This document shows, piece after piece, positions 23,937 to 31,882 of a stretch of DNA of 64,000 nucleotides. The stretch is taken from assembly GCA_900317305.1 (NCBI GenBank), contig ONGG01000002.1:62001-126000 (forward strand). The letters are read 5' to 3'. A program made the position numbers and the translations under genes. Under the pieces are notes generated by a model, which made no database searches, had not been told where the DNA came from, and saw only the letters and a list, made by a program, of their open reading frames with translations. The DNA is from an uncultured Prevotellaceae bacterium. Lineage in GTDB: Bacteria > Bacteroidota > Bacteroidia > Bacteroidales > Bacteroidaceae. Position 1 is the stretch's first letter. Each line of letters begins with the position of its first letter.

Positions 23937-23949
23937 GTCGGGATGAGGC
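23937..23949. repeat. attR core (13-bp direct repeat)
   Basis: gtcgggatgaggc, identical to 2739-2751, forms the 3' end of tRNA-Pro. Because the repeat restores the tRNA end, insertion leaves the tRNA gene intact. Confidence 0.8.
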
Positions 23950-24010
23950 GACTCGAACGCCCGACCCCTACGTCCCGAACGTAGTGCGCTACCAACTGCG
24001 CTACATCCCG
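23938..24010 (-). tRNA. tRNA-Pro (anticodon CGG)
   Basis: 73 nt without encoded CCA. Acceptor CGGGATG/CATCCCG, D-arm with TAGCGCAGTTGGTAGCGCA, anticodon stem CTACG/CGTAG with loop TTCGGGA (anticodon CGG), and T-arm with loop TTCGAGT. All stems pair. It is the attachment target of the element. A promoter with CAAA at 24050-24053 and -7 box at 24022-24029 (minus strand, 20-bp spacing) precedes it. Confidence 0.95.
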
Positions 24011-24021
24011 ATTTTGCGGTG

Positions 24022-24053
24022 CAAAGATAGGTGTTTTTTGTCATACCGACAAA
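24022..24053 (-). promoter_or_regulatory. Promoter of tRNA-Pro
   Basis: On the minus strand: TTTG (complement of 24050-24053), 20 bp, TATCTTTG (complement of 24022-24029), start predicted about 24015. Confidence 0.65.
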
Positions 24054-24128
24054 TTTTTCCTTATCTTTTCTTGTCACAAGTGCAGATAACAGTGCAAGAG
24101 CGGACAAATGCCGTGGTCTTGGCTGTCG

Positions 24129-25430
24129 CTATAGCATCGGAGGCAACTCGAAGAGGCGGGTGCTGTTGCTGCCTTTGATGAGGATATAGTAGTCAGTTGG
24201 GCAGTCTTCGGCAATGGCTTTCTTCACCTCCTCCACGTCGTGGAAATTACGGTAGGGACAGCCAGGGATGTCGAACTCATCACCTACAAGCCACACTTTC
24301 TCGAAACCATTCTCGAGCAGGAAGCTGATGACCTTGCGGTGCTCTTCCTCACTGATGTCGCCCAATTCGCGCATGGCACCCAGGATGGCCATCTTGGGCG
24401 AGACCTCCATATCGCGGAAGTTGCAGAGAGCGGCATTCATGCTGGTGGGGTTGGCGTTGTAGGTGTCCACAATCAGACGGTTGTTCTCGGTGATGGTAAG
24501 TTGTGAGCGGTTGTTGGTGGGGCAGTAGTCAGCGAGTGCCTCGTCAATCTGCTCCGGGGTTATCCCGCAGTAGAGACCGATACAGGCGGCGGCCAACATA
24601 TTGGTGACATTGTAGGTGCCGATGAGGTGGGTTTCCACCTTGTGCCACTCGCCGGCACCATGGCGCCATTTGAAATGCAGCATCGGGGCACACGAGAGCA
24701 CCTCACCTCCCACACACAGGTCATCGTCGCCCGTGGTGCCGTAGGTCACCAGACGCAGGCCATCGGCGATGCTTTGCAGCAAGTCGTTGCCTTTGTCGAT
24801 GAACACCACACTGTCTTCTTTTGTGCGGAGGTAGTCATAAAGCTCACCCTTGGTGTGGAGTACGCCTTCCAGACTGCCGAAGCCTTCGATATGAGCCTTT
24901 CCTACATTGGTGATGATGCCGTAGTCGGGTTCCACGATATTCACCAGCGTCTTGATCTCGCCAGGGTGACTGGCACCCATCTCTATCACGGCGATGTCGT
25001 GCTTGCTGGTGAGCTGGAGCAGTGTCTTTGGCACACCGATATGGTTGTTGAGGTTGCCTTGGGTGTAGAGCACGTTGTATTTCTTGCTCAGCACAGTGGC
25101 GATGAGTTCCTTGGTGGTGGTCTTGCCGTTGGTTCCGGTCACGCCGATGATCTTGGTGCCTAGAGTGCGGCGGTGGTGACGTGCCAGTTGCTGTAAGGTG
25201 GTGAGCACATCGTCTACCAGAATGAGGCGGGGATTGTCGGGGTCGGCATACTCGGCCTCATCGACTACTGCGTAGGCACATCCTTGGCTCAGGGCCTGGG
25301 CGGCAAATCGGTTGCCGTCGAACGATGCCCCTTTCAGGGCAAAGAATATCGAATCGGGGATACACTGGCGGGTGTCGGTGGTGACGATGGGATATTGCTT
25401 GAAAATCTCGTATAATTTCTCTATCTGCAT
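24129..25430 (-). CDS. murF: MurF, UDP-MurNAc-tripeptide:D-Ala-D-Ala ligase
   Basis: 433 residues from ATG 25430; an earlier in-frame ATG at 25520 would include the promoter. Mur ligase architecture: N-terminal UDP-substrate domain (about 1-85), central ATP domain with GVTGTNGKTTTKELI (about 97-111), then the C-terminal domain. The DTRQCIPDSIFFALKG opening is MurF-type. It adds the D-Ala-D-Ala dipeptide in the last cytoplasmic step of peptidoglycan precursor synthesis. It is preceded by a -7 box and by a 40-bp repeat shared with the folP side. Ddl, which makes the dipeptide, is at 36871. Confidence 0.93.
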   Translation of the reverse strand: MQIEKLYEIFKQYPIVTTDTRQCIPDSIFFALKGASFDGNRFAAQALSQGCAYAVVDEAEYADPDNPRLILVDDVLTTLQQLARHHRRTLGTKIIGVTGTNGKTTTKELIATVLSKKYNVLYTQGNLNNHIGVPKTLLQLTSKHDIAVIEMGASHPGEIKTLVNIVEPDYGIITNVGKAHIEGFGSLEGVLHTKGELYDYLRTKEDSVVFIDKGNDLLQSIADGLRLVTYGTTGDDDLCVGGEVLSCAPMLHFKWRHGAGEWHKVETHLIGTYNVTNMLAAACIGLYCGITPEQIDEALADYCPTNNRSQLTITENNRLIVDTYNANPTSMNAALCNFRDMEVSPKMAILGAMRELGDISEEEHRKVISFLLENGFEKVWLVGDEFDIPGCPYRNFHDVEEVKKAIAEDCPTDYYILIKGSNSTRLFELPPML

Positions 25431-25451
25431 GATAATGAATTTTTGGTGCTG

Positions 25452-25459
25452 CAAAAGTA
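25452..25459 (-). promoter_or_regulatory. -7 box of murF
   Basis: Minus strand TACTTTTG, 22 bp before the murF ATG. Confidence 0.6.
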
Positions 25460-25479
25460 GTAAAAAAATACAAGAAACG

Positions 25480-25608
25480 AAAAACTTCGTGTTTTGTTTC
25501 GTATTGCGCTCGGTTTTCAAATTTGCCCCTTCGTGGCGAATTTAGAATGCACCTCGGCAATAGCAACAAAAAACTTCGTATTTTGTTTCGTATTGCGCTC
25601 GGTTTTCA
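25480..25608 (+). repeat. 40-bp direct repeat in murF-folP gap
   Basis: A 40-bp sequence starting aaaaacttcgt and ending ggttttca occurs at 25480-25519 and 25569-25608 with one mismatch (39/40). The second copy ends 2 bp before the folP -7 box (TAAATTTG, 25610-25617). The 49-bp spacer between copies has no gene. Confidence 0.7.
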
Positions 25609-25609
25609 C

Positions 25610-25617
25610 TAAATTTG
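25610..25617 (+). promoter_or_regulatory. -7 box of folP
   Basis: TAAATTTG fits TAnnTTTG and lies 9 nt before ATG 25627, implying a leaderless or very short-leader mRNA. Confidence 0.55.
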
Positions 25618-25626
25618 CAGCAATAT

Positions 25627-26478
25627 ATGATTCTTGCAGACAAGGGGCGCACAATCAATGTGCGCGGAAAGTTGCTCTCGCTCGATGCCCCACTCGTGAT
25701 GGGCATCCTCAACGTCACGCCCGATTCGTTCTATGCCACAAGTCGGCAACAGACCGAGGACGCTGTGGCCCGCCGCATCGATGAGATGATGGCAGAGGGT
25801 GTCGACATCATCGATGTGGGTGGTTGCTCCACTCGGCCAGGCGGTGCTCTCGCTACTGATGCTGAGGAGAGAGAAAGGCTGCGTATGGCCCTTGGTGTGG
25901 TGATGCGTCGTCATCCCAATGCCGTGGTGAGCGTCGACACGTTCCGCCCTGAAGTGGCCCGTATGGCCGTGGAAGAGTTTGGCGCTGCCATCATCAATGA
26001 TGTGTCGGAAGGTGGGCGCCTGACGGGCGATAGCGCTGTTCCGTCGTCTGCCGACGTGCCTGAGATGTTTGCCTTGGTGGCGAGACTAAGGGTGCCCTAT
26101 GTGCTTACCTCTGTGCGTCCAACACTCGACGAGATGCTTCCGTCCCTGGCCGAAGAGGTGGGGTTGTTGCATAGTCTTGGCGTGAGCGATATCCTCATCG
26201 ACCCAGGCTTCGGGTTTGGCAAGGACCTGAGACAGAATTACCAGTTGATGGCCCATCTCGAACACTTGCACGCACTGCGACAGCCCCTTCTGGTGGGAGT
26301 GTCGCGCAAGTCAATGTTATGGCGCCTGCTCGACACCACGCCCGAGGCTACCCTCCCTGCCACCACTGCCCTTCATGCCATGGCACTGATGAAGGGCGCC
26401 TCAGTGCTCAGGGTGCATGATGTGGCTGCGGCGGTGCAGGTTTGCAAGGTGGTGGAGGCCACACGCTCTTGTGAATAA
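25627..26478 (+). CDS. folP: Dihydropteroate synthase
   Basis: 283 residues from ATG 25627; a longer frame would begin with TTG inside the -7 box. TIM-barrel signature motifs MGILNVTPDSF (about 25-35), DVGGCSTRPG (about 63-72) and DPGFGFGKD (about 193-201) are all present, plus GVSRKSM near 224. It joins p-aminobenzoate to the pterin diphosphate in folate synthesis. It is 18 bp upstream of cdaA. Confidence 0.93.
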   Translation: MILADKGRTINVRGKLLSLDAPLVMGILNVTPDSFYATSRQQTEDAVARRIDEMMAEGVDIIDVGGCSTRPGGALATDAEERERLRMALGVVMRRHPNAVVSVDTFRPEVARMAVEEFGAAIINDVSEGGRLTGDSAVPSSADVPEMFALVARLRVPYVLTSVRPTLDEMLPSLAEEVGLLHSLGVSDILIDPGFGFGKDLRQNYQLMAHLEHLHALRQPLLVGVSRKSMLWRLLDTTPEATLPATTALHAMALMKGASVLRVHDVAAAVQVCKVVEATRSCE

Positions 26479-26496
26479 TTAAAGATAAAAAGGTTT

Positions 26497-27267
26497 ATGC
26501 TCCTGGATTTCGAATTTCTGGATTTCATCGATATCTTCCTGGTGGCGATCATGCTGTATTACAGCTACCGGGTGATGAAAGAGTCGCGTTCGATGAACGT
26601 GTTCATCGGCATTCTCATCTTCATCCTGTTGTGGCTGGTGGTGAGTGTGGTGCTCGAGATGAAATTGTTGGGCAGCATCCTCGACAAACTGGTGAGCGTG
26701 GGTGTGATAGGCTTCATCGTGCTTTTCCAGAAAGAAATCCGGCAGTTCTTCTACAACCTGGGTGCCCACCAGCGCATGGCTCCTGTGCTCAGCTTGTTCA
26801 TGGGCAAGCGAAAGAAATCGTCCGACATCAAATACATCATGCCTGTGGTGAGCGCATGTATGAGCATGGCCAAGGACAGGGTGGGGGCACTCATCGTGAT
26901 AGAGCGCAACATACCCCTCGACGAGTTCATGCAGGAGAGAGGCGAGATGGTGGACGCCAATATCAACCAGCGCCTCATCGAGAATATCTTCTACAAGGGC
27001 GCGCCCTTGCACGACGGTGCCATGATTATCTCGAAGAAACGTATCAAGGCGGCTGGATGTGTGCTCCCCGTGAGCCACAGCAGGGACATCCCCAAGGAAC
27101 TGGGCTTGCGCCACCGTGCCGGTATGGGTATCACCGAGGAGAGCGATGCCCTGGCCATCATCGTCTCCGAGGAGACAGGGCGTGTGAGCGTGGCTGTGGG
27201 TGGCAAGATCAACATCCGTTTGTCGTTCGAGGACCTGGAGAGCTTCCTGGCCAAGGAACTGGCGTGA
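26497..27267 (+). CDS. cdaA: Diadenylate cyclase CdaA (c-di-AMP synthase)
   Basis: 256 residues. Three N-terminal membrane helices (about 8-80), then a DisA_N/DAC catalytic domain with LHDGAMI (DGA motif) and LRHRAGMG (RHR motif). It makes the second messenger c-di-AMP from two ATP at the inner membrane. In many Bacteroidota it follows folP, as here. No GlmM partner is adjacent and no CdaR is seen, as is usual for this lineage. Confidence 0.93.
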   Translation: MLLDFEFLDFIDIFLVAIMLYYSYRVMKESRSMNVFIGILIFILLWLVVSVVLEMKLLGSILDKLVSVGVIGFIVLFQKEIRQFFYNLGAHQRMAPVLSLFMGKRKKSSDIKYIMPVVSACMSMAKDRVGALIVIERNIPLDEFMQERGEMVDANINQRLIENIFYKGAPLHDGAMIISKKRIKAAGCVLPVSHSRDIPKELGLRHRAGMGITEESDALAIIVSEETGRVSVAVGGKINIRLSFEDLESFLAKELA

Positions 27268-27330
27268 CCTCAGAGCAAGGTCAAGAGGATGTGTCTCCCT
27301 TTCTCTTGTGCAAAACCAAAAAAAACATAA

Positions 27331-27376
27331 ATCACGGGGTATTGTGACGTGATACCATTTTTTTTCATTATCTTTG
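27331..27376 (+). promoter_or_regulatory. Promoter region of pta with palindrome
   Basis: -7 box TATCTTTG at 27369-27376. Upstream, ATCACG (27331-27336) and CGTGAT (27348-27353) form a 6-bp inverted repeat with 11-bp spacer, overlapping the expected -33 region; it may be an operator. Confidence 0.5.
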
Positions 27377-27427
27377 CCCAACATACGTGACCATTCTATT
27401 GAAAACACAATAATTCAAAAAACAACT

Positions 27428-28438
27428 ATGAGTTTAGTACAACAAATCATCGATCGCGCCAAGAGCAACAAGCAGCGCATCGTGCTCCCCGAGGCTACTG
27501 AGGAGCGTACATTGAGGGCAGCCGACAGAGTGCTGGCCGAAGACATTGCCGACCTGATTCTTATTGGTAACCCCGACGAGATCCACGCCCTGGCCAAGGA
27601 GTGGGGACTGGAGCACATCGACAAGGCTACCCTCGTCGACCCAGAGAATAATCCCAAGAGCGAGGAGTTTGCCGAACTGCTCACCGAACTGCGCAAGAAG
27701 AAGGGCATGACCATAGAGAAAGCCCGCGAGCTGGTGAAGAACCCGCTCTACCTGGGCTGTATGATCATCAAGACCGAGGGTGCCGACGGACAGATTTCGG
27801 GTGCCCTGAGTACCACGGGCGACACCCTGCGTCCCGCACTCCAGATCATCAAATGCTCACCGGGCATCACCTGCGTGAGCGGTGCCATGCTCCTCATCAC
27901 CAAGCAACCTCAGTTTGGCGAGAATGGTATCCTCGTGGTGGGCGACGTGGCCGTTACCCCCATGCCCGATGCCGCACAACTCTCGCAGATTGCCGTCTGC
28001 ACCGCACAGACAGCCCGGAGCGTGGCAGGCTTCGAGGATCCCAGGGTGGCCATGCTCAGCTTCTCGACCAAGGGCAGCGCCACACACGAAGTGGTGGACA
28101 AGGTGATAGAGGCAACCCGTCTGGCCAAGGAACTTGACCCCACCTTGAAGGTGGATGGTGAGTTGCAGGCCGATGCAGCCCTCGTTCCCTCAGTGGGTGC
28201 CAAGAAGGCTCCTGGCAGCGAGATTGCAGGAAAAGCCAACGTGCTGGTATTCCCCAACCTTGAGGTGGGCAATATCAGTTACAAGCTGGTGCAGCGCCTG
28301 GGTGATGCTGAGGCCCTCGGCCCCATCCTTCAGGGTATCGCACGTCCGGTGAACGACCTGAGTCGCGGCTGCTCCGTCGACGACATCTACAAGATGGTGG
28401 CCATCACCGCTTGCCAGGCCATGGATGCCAAGAAATGA
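27428..28438 (+). CDS. pta: Phosphate acetyltransferase
   Basis: 336 residues from ATG 27428. A single PTA_PTB domain of the short form: IVLPEATEERTLRAA start, GALSTTGDTLRPALQ (about 124-138), and a C-terminal NVLVFPNLEVGNISYKL stretch. Converts acetyl-CoA and phosphate to acetyl phosphate. Followed 35 bp later by ackA, so the pair makes ATP from acetyl-CoA in fermentation. Confidence 0.93.
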   Translation: MSLVQQIIDRAKSNKQRIVLPEATEERTLRAADRVLAEDIADLILIGNPDEIHALAKEWGLEHIDKATLVDPENNPKSEEFAELLTELRKKKGMTIEKARELVKNPLYLGCMIIKTEGADGQISGALSTTGDTLRPALQIIKCSPGITCVSGAMLLITKQPQFGENGILVVGDVAVTPMPDAAQLSQIAVCTAQTARSVAGFEDPRVAMLSFSTKGSATHEVVDKVIEATRLAKELDPTLKVDGELQADAALVPSVGAKKAPGSEIAGKANVLVFPNLEVGNISYKLVQRLGDAEALGPILQGIARPVNDLSRGCSVDDIYKMVAITACQAMDAKK

Positions 28439-28473
28439 ATTTCTGAAAATCAAATCACAAAAACAGCGACACA

Positions 28474-29664
28474 ATGAAAATATTAGTATTAAATTGCGGT
28501 TCATCTTCAATCAAGTACGCGCTCTATGACATGGATACCAAAAAGGTGCTGGCCTCGGGTGGGGCCGAGCGCGTGGGTCTGGACGGCGCTTTCGTGAAAG
28601 TGAAACTCCCCAATGGCGAGAAGAAAACCATCATGCACGACATTCCCGAGCACACCGAGGGTGTGAAGTTCATCTTCTCTCTGCTCACCGACCCCGAGAT
28701 TGGGGCCATCAAGGACCTCAAGGAAATCAACGCCGTGGGTCACCGCATGGTGCATGGCGGCGAGAAGTTCAACAAGAGCGTGCTGCTCGACGATGAGGTG
28801 CTGAAGGCGTTTGAGGAGTGCTCCGACCTGGCTCCGCTGCACAATCCCGCCAATCTGAAGGGCGTGAATGCCGTGAAGGAACTGATGCCCGGTCTGCCTC
28901 AGGTGGGTGTGTTCGACACCGCTTTCCACCAGACCATGCCCCCGAAGGCTTTCATGTATGCCATTCCTTACGAGCTTTACGAGAAGTATGGCATCCGTCG
29001 CTATGGCTTCCACGGCACCAGCCACCGCTATGTGTCGGCCCGTGCCTGCGAGTTCCTCGGATTGGATCCCGAGAAGACCAAGATGATTACCTGTCATGTG
29101 GGCAATGGTGGCTCCATCGCTGCCGTGAAGAACGGCAAGTGCATCGACACCTCGATGGGACTCACGCCGCTTGAGGGCCTTGTCATGGGAACACGTGCCG
29201 GTGACATCGACGGTGGTGCCGTGCTCTACATCGAGAAGAAACTTGGCTTGGATGCCGACGGAATGTCGGACCTGCTGAACAAGAAGAGCGGCGTGGCCGG
29301 TCTGACAGGAGGCTCGAGCGATATGCGCGACGTGGAGGCCGCTGCCCGCGAAGGAAACGACCGCGCTCGTCTGGCTCAGGACATGTATTTCTATCGCATT
29401 AAGAAATACATCGGTTCATACGCTGCTGCCATGGGCGGTGTCGACGTCATCGTCTTCACGGCTGGAGTGGGCGAGAACCAGACCAGCATGCGTTCCGAGG
29501 TTTGCAAGGACATGGAGTTCCTCGGCGTGAAGTTCGACGAGGTCCGCAACATGGTGCGTGGCGAAGAGGCCATCATCTCGGCCGATGACTCCAAGGTGAA
29601 GGTTGTGGTTATCCCCACCGACGAGGAGCTGATGATTGCCACCGATACGATGAACCTGCTATAA
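28474..29664 (+). CDS. ackA: Acetate kinase
   Basis: 396 residues. ASKHA-fold kinase with NCGSSSIKYALYD (about 5-17), HRMVHGGEKF (about 90-99), GFHGTSHRY (about 175-183) and TCHVGNGGSIA (about 203-213). All are diagnostic of AckA. It converts acetyl phosphate and ADP to acetate and ATP. Co-transcribed with pta and ended by a strong terminator at 29684. Confidence 0.95.
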   Translation: MKILVLNCGSSSIKYALYDMDTKKVLASGGAERVGLDGAFVKVKLPNGEKKTIMHDIPEHTEGVKFIFSLLTDPEIGAIKDLKEINAVGHRMVHGGEKFNKSVLLDDEVLKAFEECSDLAPLHNPANLKGVNAVKELMPGLPQVGVFDTAFHQTMPPKAFMYAIPYELYEKYGIRRYGFHGTSHRYVSARACEFLGLDPEKTKMITCHVGNGGSIAAVKNGKCIDTSMGLTPLEGLVMGTRAGDIDGGAVLYIEKKLGLDADGMSDLLNKKSGVAGLTGGSSDMRDVEAAAREGNDRARLAQDMYFYRIKKYIGSYAAAMGGVDVIVFTAGVGENQTSMRSEVCKDMEFLGVKFDEVRNMVRGEEAIISADDSKVKVVVIPTDEELMIATDTMNLL

Positions 29665-29683
29665 ATGCTCTTGAAATATCTTC

Positions 29684-29713
29684 AGGCGCTTCCTTCGGGA
29701 GGCGCCTTTTTCT
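29684..29713 (+). terminator. Terminator of pta-ackA
   Basis: A 10-bp stem closed by a TTCG loop (29684-29707), followed by TTTTTCTTTT. Confidence 0.9.
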
Positions 29714-29734
29714 TTTCCGTAAATCAGGATATAT

Positions 29735-29773
29735 GCAAAAAAATGTGTTGGGTGTCTCACGAAACCCAACACA
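29735..29773 (-). terminator. Terminator of the leftward lpxH operon
   Basis: A 10-bp perfect stem (29744-29753 with 29764-29773) is followed on the minus strand by seven T. It lies about 190 bp past lpxH; the gap 29774-29964 shows nothing else coding. Confidence 0.7.
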
Positions 29774-29964
29774 CTGACTTAACTTGATTCTACAAACCTG
29801 ATTTTGATGTCTTTTAATTGACACATCTAATGATAAAAAACGTTGATTGTCCTATTGAGAGTGATTGTCTTTTGATACTGCAAAGATAGCCAAAAAGGTA
29901 TCCTCTCTCCAAATAGTTTCAATCAACGGGGCGCTGTGTTCAGCAAAATAGCCTTTTCCCAAGG

Positions 29965-30732
29965 TCAAGGCTGACTCTCGCCCTCCACGTATTCCTCTAG
30001 GAAGATGTGCTCGCCATCGAAGACGACGTAGGTGAACTGCCAGATCCAGTCGCCGATAATCATCATGCGGCTCTTGCGTGAGAGCACCAGGTCGAGTTCG
30101 ATATGACGGTGGCCGTAGATGAAATAGTCGATGTCGCTGTGCTGCTTCATATACTCCTTGGTCCACAATACCAGGTGCTCCTTGTCCTCGCCCATAAACG
30201 CGGGTTCCTTGCCGTCGGCGTGCTTCAGGCGGCTGTGCTTGGCCCAGGTGAGGCCCAGCCACATACCCCAGCGGGGGTGTACGGCATTAAGCAGCCGCTG
30301 GCAGGTGCGGTTGTGGAAGATGCGGCGCAACAGTTTGAACTTTCCGTCGGGGTCGCCAAGGCCGTCGCCGTGGGCCAGGTAGAAAACCTTGCCGTAGATC
30401 TCGGTGGTGATGGGCTTGTAGTGCACTGTCATGCCGCACTCCTCCTCCAGGTAGCCATACGTCCAGATGTCGTGGTTGCCCGTGAAGAAGTGCACTTCCA
30501 CACCCATGTCGGTGAGCTCGGAAATCTTGCCAAGGAAACGGGTGAACCCCTTGGGCACCACATAGCGGTACTCATTCCAGAAGTCGAACATGTCGCCCAA
30601 AAGATAGATGGCGGCAGCCTTGTGCTTGATGCTGTCGAGGAAGCGCACAATACGGCGCTCCTGTGTGCGCCGATGCTCGATGGCCAGTGAGCCCAGATGG
30701 GCGTCGGAAAGGAAGTATACGTTCTTGTTCAT
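29965..30732 (-). CDS. lpxH: UDP-2,3-diacylglucosamine diphosphatase-type phosphoesterase
   Basis: 255 residues from ATG 30732, which overlaps the stop of the upstream gene (TGATG). Calcineurin-like metal motifs in order: FLSDAHLGS (about 6-14), LLGDMFDFWN, TGNHDIW (about 75-81), AHGDGLG, and YGHRH near 195. The family makes lipid X for lipid A on the inner membrane. It resembles the LpxH of Bacteroidales; a general phosphoesterase role cannot be excluded. Confidence 0.85.
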   Translation of the reverse strand: MNKNVYFLSDAHLGSLAIEHRRTQERRIVRFLDSIKHKAAAIYLLGDMFDFWNEYRYVVPKGFTRFLGKISELTDMGVEVHFFTGNHDIWTYGYLEEECGMTVHYKPITTEIYGKVFYLAHGDGLGDPDGKFKLLRRIFHNRTCQRLLNAVHPRWGMWLGLTWAKHSRLKHADGKEPAFMGEDKEHLVLWTKEYMKQHSDIDYFIYGHRHIELDLVLSRKSRMMIIGDWIWQFTYVVFDGEHIFLEEYVEGESQP

Positions 30733-31052
30733 CAGTCGAATCCAAGTTCCACGCGTGCCTCCTCGCTCATCATGCTCTGGTCCCATTGGGGTTCGAACAC
30801 CAGTTGCACGTTCGACGAGGTGACGCCAGTGACGCCCTCCACCTTCTGCCTCACATCCTCAAGGATATAGTCGGCTGCGGGACAAGAGGGGGCGGTGAAA
30901 GTCATGTCGATGTCGAGACTGCCGTCGTCGTGCAGTTCCACACGGTAGATGAGTCCCAGGTCATAGATGTTGACGGGTATCTCAGGATCGAAGACGGTGC
31001 GCAGCACATCGACGATGCGGCTTTCGATATTGGTTTTCTCTTCTTGTGTCAT
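30732..31052 (-). CDS. MIP18/DUF59-family Fe-S assembly protein
   Basis: 106 residues from ATG 31052. DPEIPVNIYDLGLIY (about 22-36) and TAPSCPAADYI (about 52-62, with the Cys of the family) mark a MIP18/SufT-like protein. Such proteins help transfer Fe-S clusters. Start overlaps with lpxH via TGATG; the gene is 10 bp from the phosphoribosyltransferase gene. A link between the two functions is not apparent. Confidence 0.85.
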   Translation of the reverse strand: MTQEEKTNIESRIVDVLRTVFDPEIPVNIYDLGLIYRVELHDDGSLDIDMTFTAPSCPAADYILEDVRQKVEGVTGVTSSNVQLVFEPQWDQSMMSEEARVELGFD

Positions 31053-31062
31053 TGCTTGCTGT

Positions 31063-31695
31063 TTATTGCTCTTTTCCGAACTTGTCGGCCACGGTCTTTC
31101 CCAGTACCAGGGCGGCCACCACATGGGCTCCTCCTGAAGTCATCTGCTGGGCGAACGTGTTGATGCTTCCACCTGTGGCCATGATGTCGTCGAAGAGGAG
31201 TACGTCGCGCCCGGCAAACCACTCCTCGTCGAGTGTATACTGTGGCTGGTTGCTCAGGTGCTTCGACTCAGCGTCGACTGCCACTTGCACGTGGGGGTAT
31301 CCGTTGGCCATTCCTGTGGCTTCGGTCACCACATTGGCAAACTCCTCGAAGCGGGCCTTGGTCTTCTCGGCCGTGGAGGCGGGGATGCAGACGAGGGTGA
31401 GTTGCGGCAGATGCTCGCCAAAGGTGGCTTTGAGTTGTGGCAGGAGCAGGCTGATGGCCTTCTCCATCGCATTGCGGTGTGAGAAGGGGTCGGTGAGTTC
31501 GGGGTTGTTCTTGAAGTTGTAAATCATCTCACGGTTGTCCCACTCCTCGGCCGACAGGTTGTAGGCGCCGTAGGTGTTGTAGGTGTGATAGTCTACAAGG
31601 TAGTTGTAGGCGACGCCGCTGTTGAGCCGCGGCCATGAGGTCACGCATTGGTCAAGTGGTGACGGCGTGGGTGCGTTGTGGGTGTTCTCGTCCAT
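31063..31695 (-). CDS. Phosphoribosyltransferase-family protein
   Basis: 210 residues from ATG 31695. The PRPP-binding motif VLLFDDIMATGGSINTF lies at about 164-180, with a VCIPAST loop at about 105-111. The N-terminal half is not recognised. Resembles ComF-like uncharacterised PRTases in Bacteroidota. Promoter motifs (minus strand) TTTG 31748-31751 and TATCTTTG 31721-31728 are spaced by 19 bp, so this gene begins the operon that ends with lpxH. Confidence 0.75.
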   Translation of the reverse strand: MDENTHNAPTPSPLDQCVTSWPRLNSGVAYNYLVDYHTYNTYGAYNLSAEEWDNREMIYNFKNNPELTDPFSHRNAMEKAISLLLPQLKATFGEHLPQLTLVCIPASTAEKTKARFEEFANVVTEATGMANGYPHVQVAVDAESKHLSNQPQYTLDEEWFAGRDVLLFDDIMATGGSINTFAQQMTSGGAHVVAALVLGKTVADKFGKEQ

Positions 31696-31720
31696 GATGA
31701 TGCTGTTTGTGGTTGGAATG

Positions 31721-31751
31721 CAAAGATAGTGCAAGGCGAGCGAAAAGCAAA
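31721..31751 (-). promoter_or_regulatory. Promoter of the PRTase-DUF59-lpxH operon
   Basis: Minus-strand TTTG, 19-bp spacer and TATCTTTG give a near-consensus Bacteroidota promoter 26 bp before the ATG at 31695. Confidence 0.75.
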
Positions 31752-31813
31752 ATAAATCGCAGGATTATTTTCTTGTCCGGTCGGCAGCCAGTCTTCGCTG
31801 TATGTTGCAAATG

Positions 31814-31850
31814 TAGCCTTTTTTTTCTGAAAAAGCAAGAGAAAAGGCTA
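31814..31850 (-). terminator. Hairpin downstream of radC
   Basis: TAGCCTTTT (31814-31822) pairs perfectly with AAAAGGCTA (31842-31850), 33 bp beyond the radC stop. It lacks a T tail on the minus strand, so terminator function is uncertain. Confidence 0.4.
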
Positions 31851-31882
31851 TAAAGCGAAGAAAAACTGCGTGGCGTGTTGGC

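Larger units (their letters stand above)
2739..23949. mobile_element. 21.2-kb integrated phage-satellite-like element in tRNA-Pro
   Basis: The element is bounded by the 13-bp direct repeat gtcgggatgaggc (2739-2751 and 23937-23949), the second copy being the 3' end of tRNA-Pro(CGG). It encodes a tyrosine recombinase beside the left end, regulators, a replication module, a resolvase, a possible tail chaperone, a tape measure protein and a terminase-small-like protein beside the right end. I see no large terminase, portal, capsid, tail tube, baseplate or lysis gene, and no relaxase or conjugation gene. Gene junctions are tight (several ATGA overlaps), which argues against a randomly decayed prophage. 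A satellite dependent on a helper phage is my inference; a deleted prophage is the alternative. Confidence 0.8.

Noticed and set aside
2739-23949. A complete prophage
   Set aside because: No large terminase, portal, capsid, tail tube, baseplate, holin or endolysin could be found, so a full phage is not supported.
2739-23949. An integrative conjugative or mobilisable element
   Set aside because: No relaxase, coupling protein or tra gene is present; the cargo is phage-like.
26479-27408. A 309-codon minus-strand frame opposite cdaA
   Set aside because: Antisense shadow of cdaA, His-rich and without recognisable domains.
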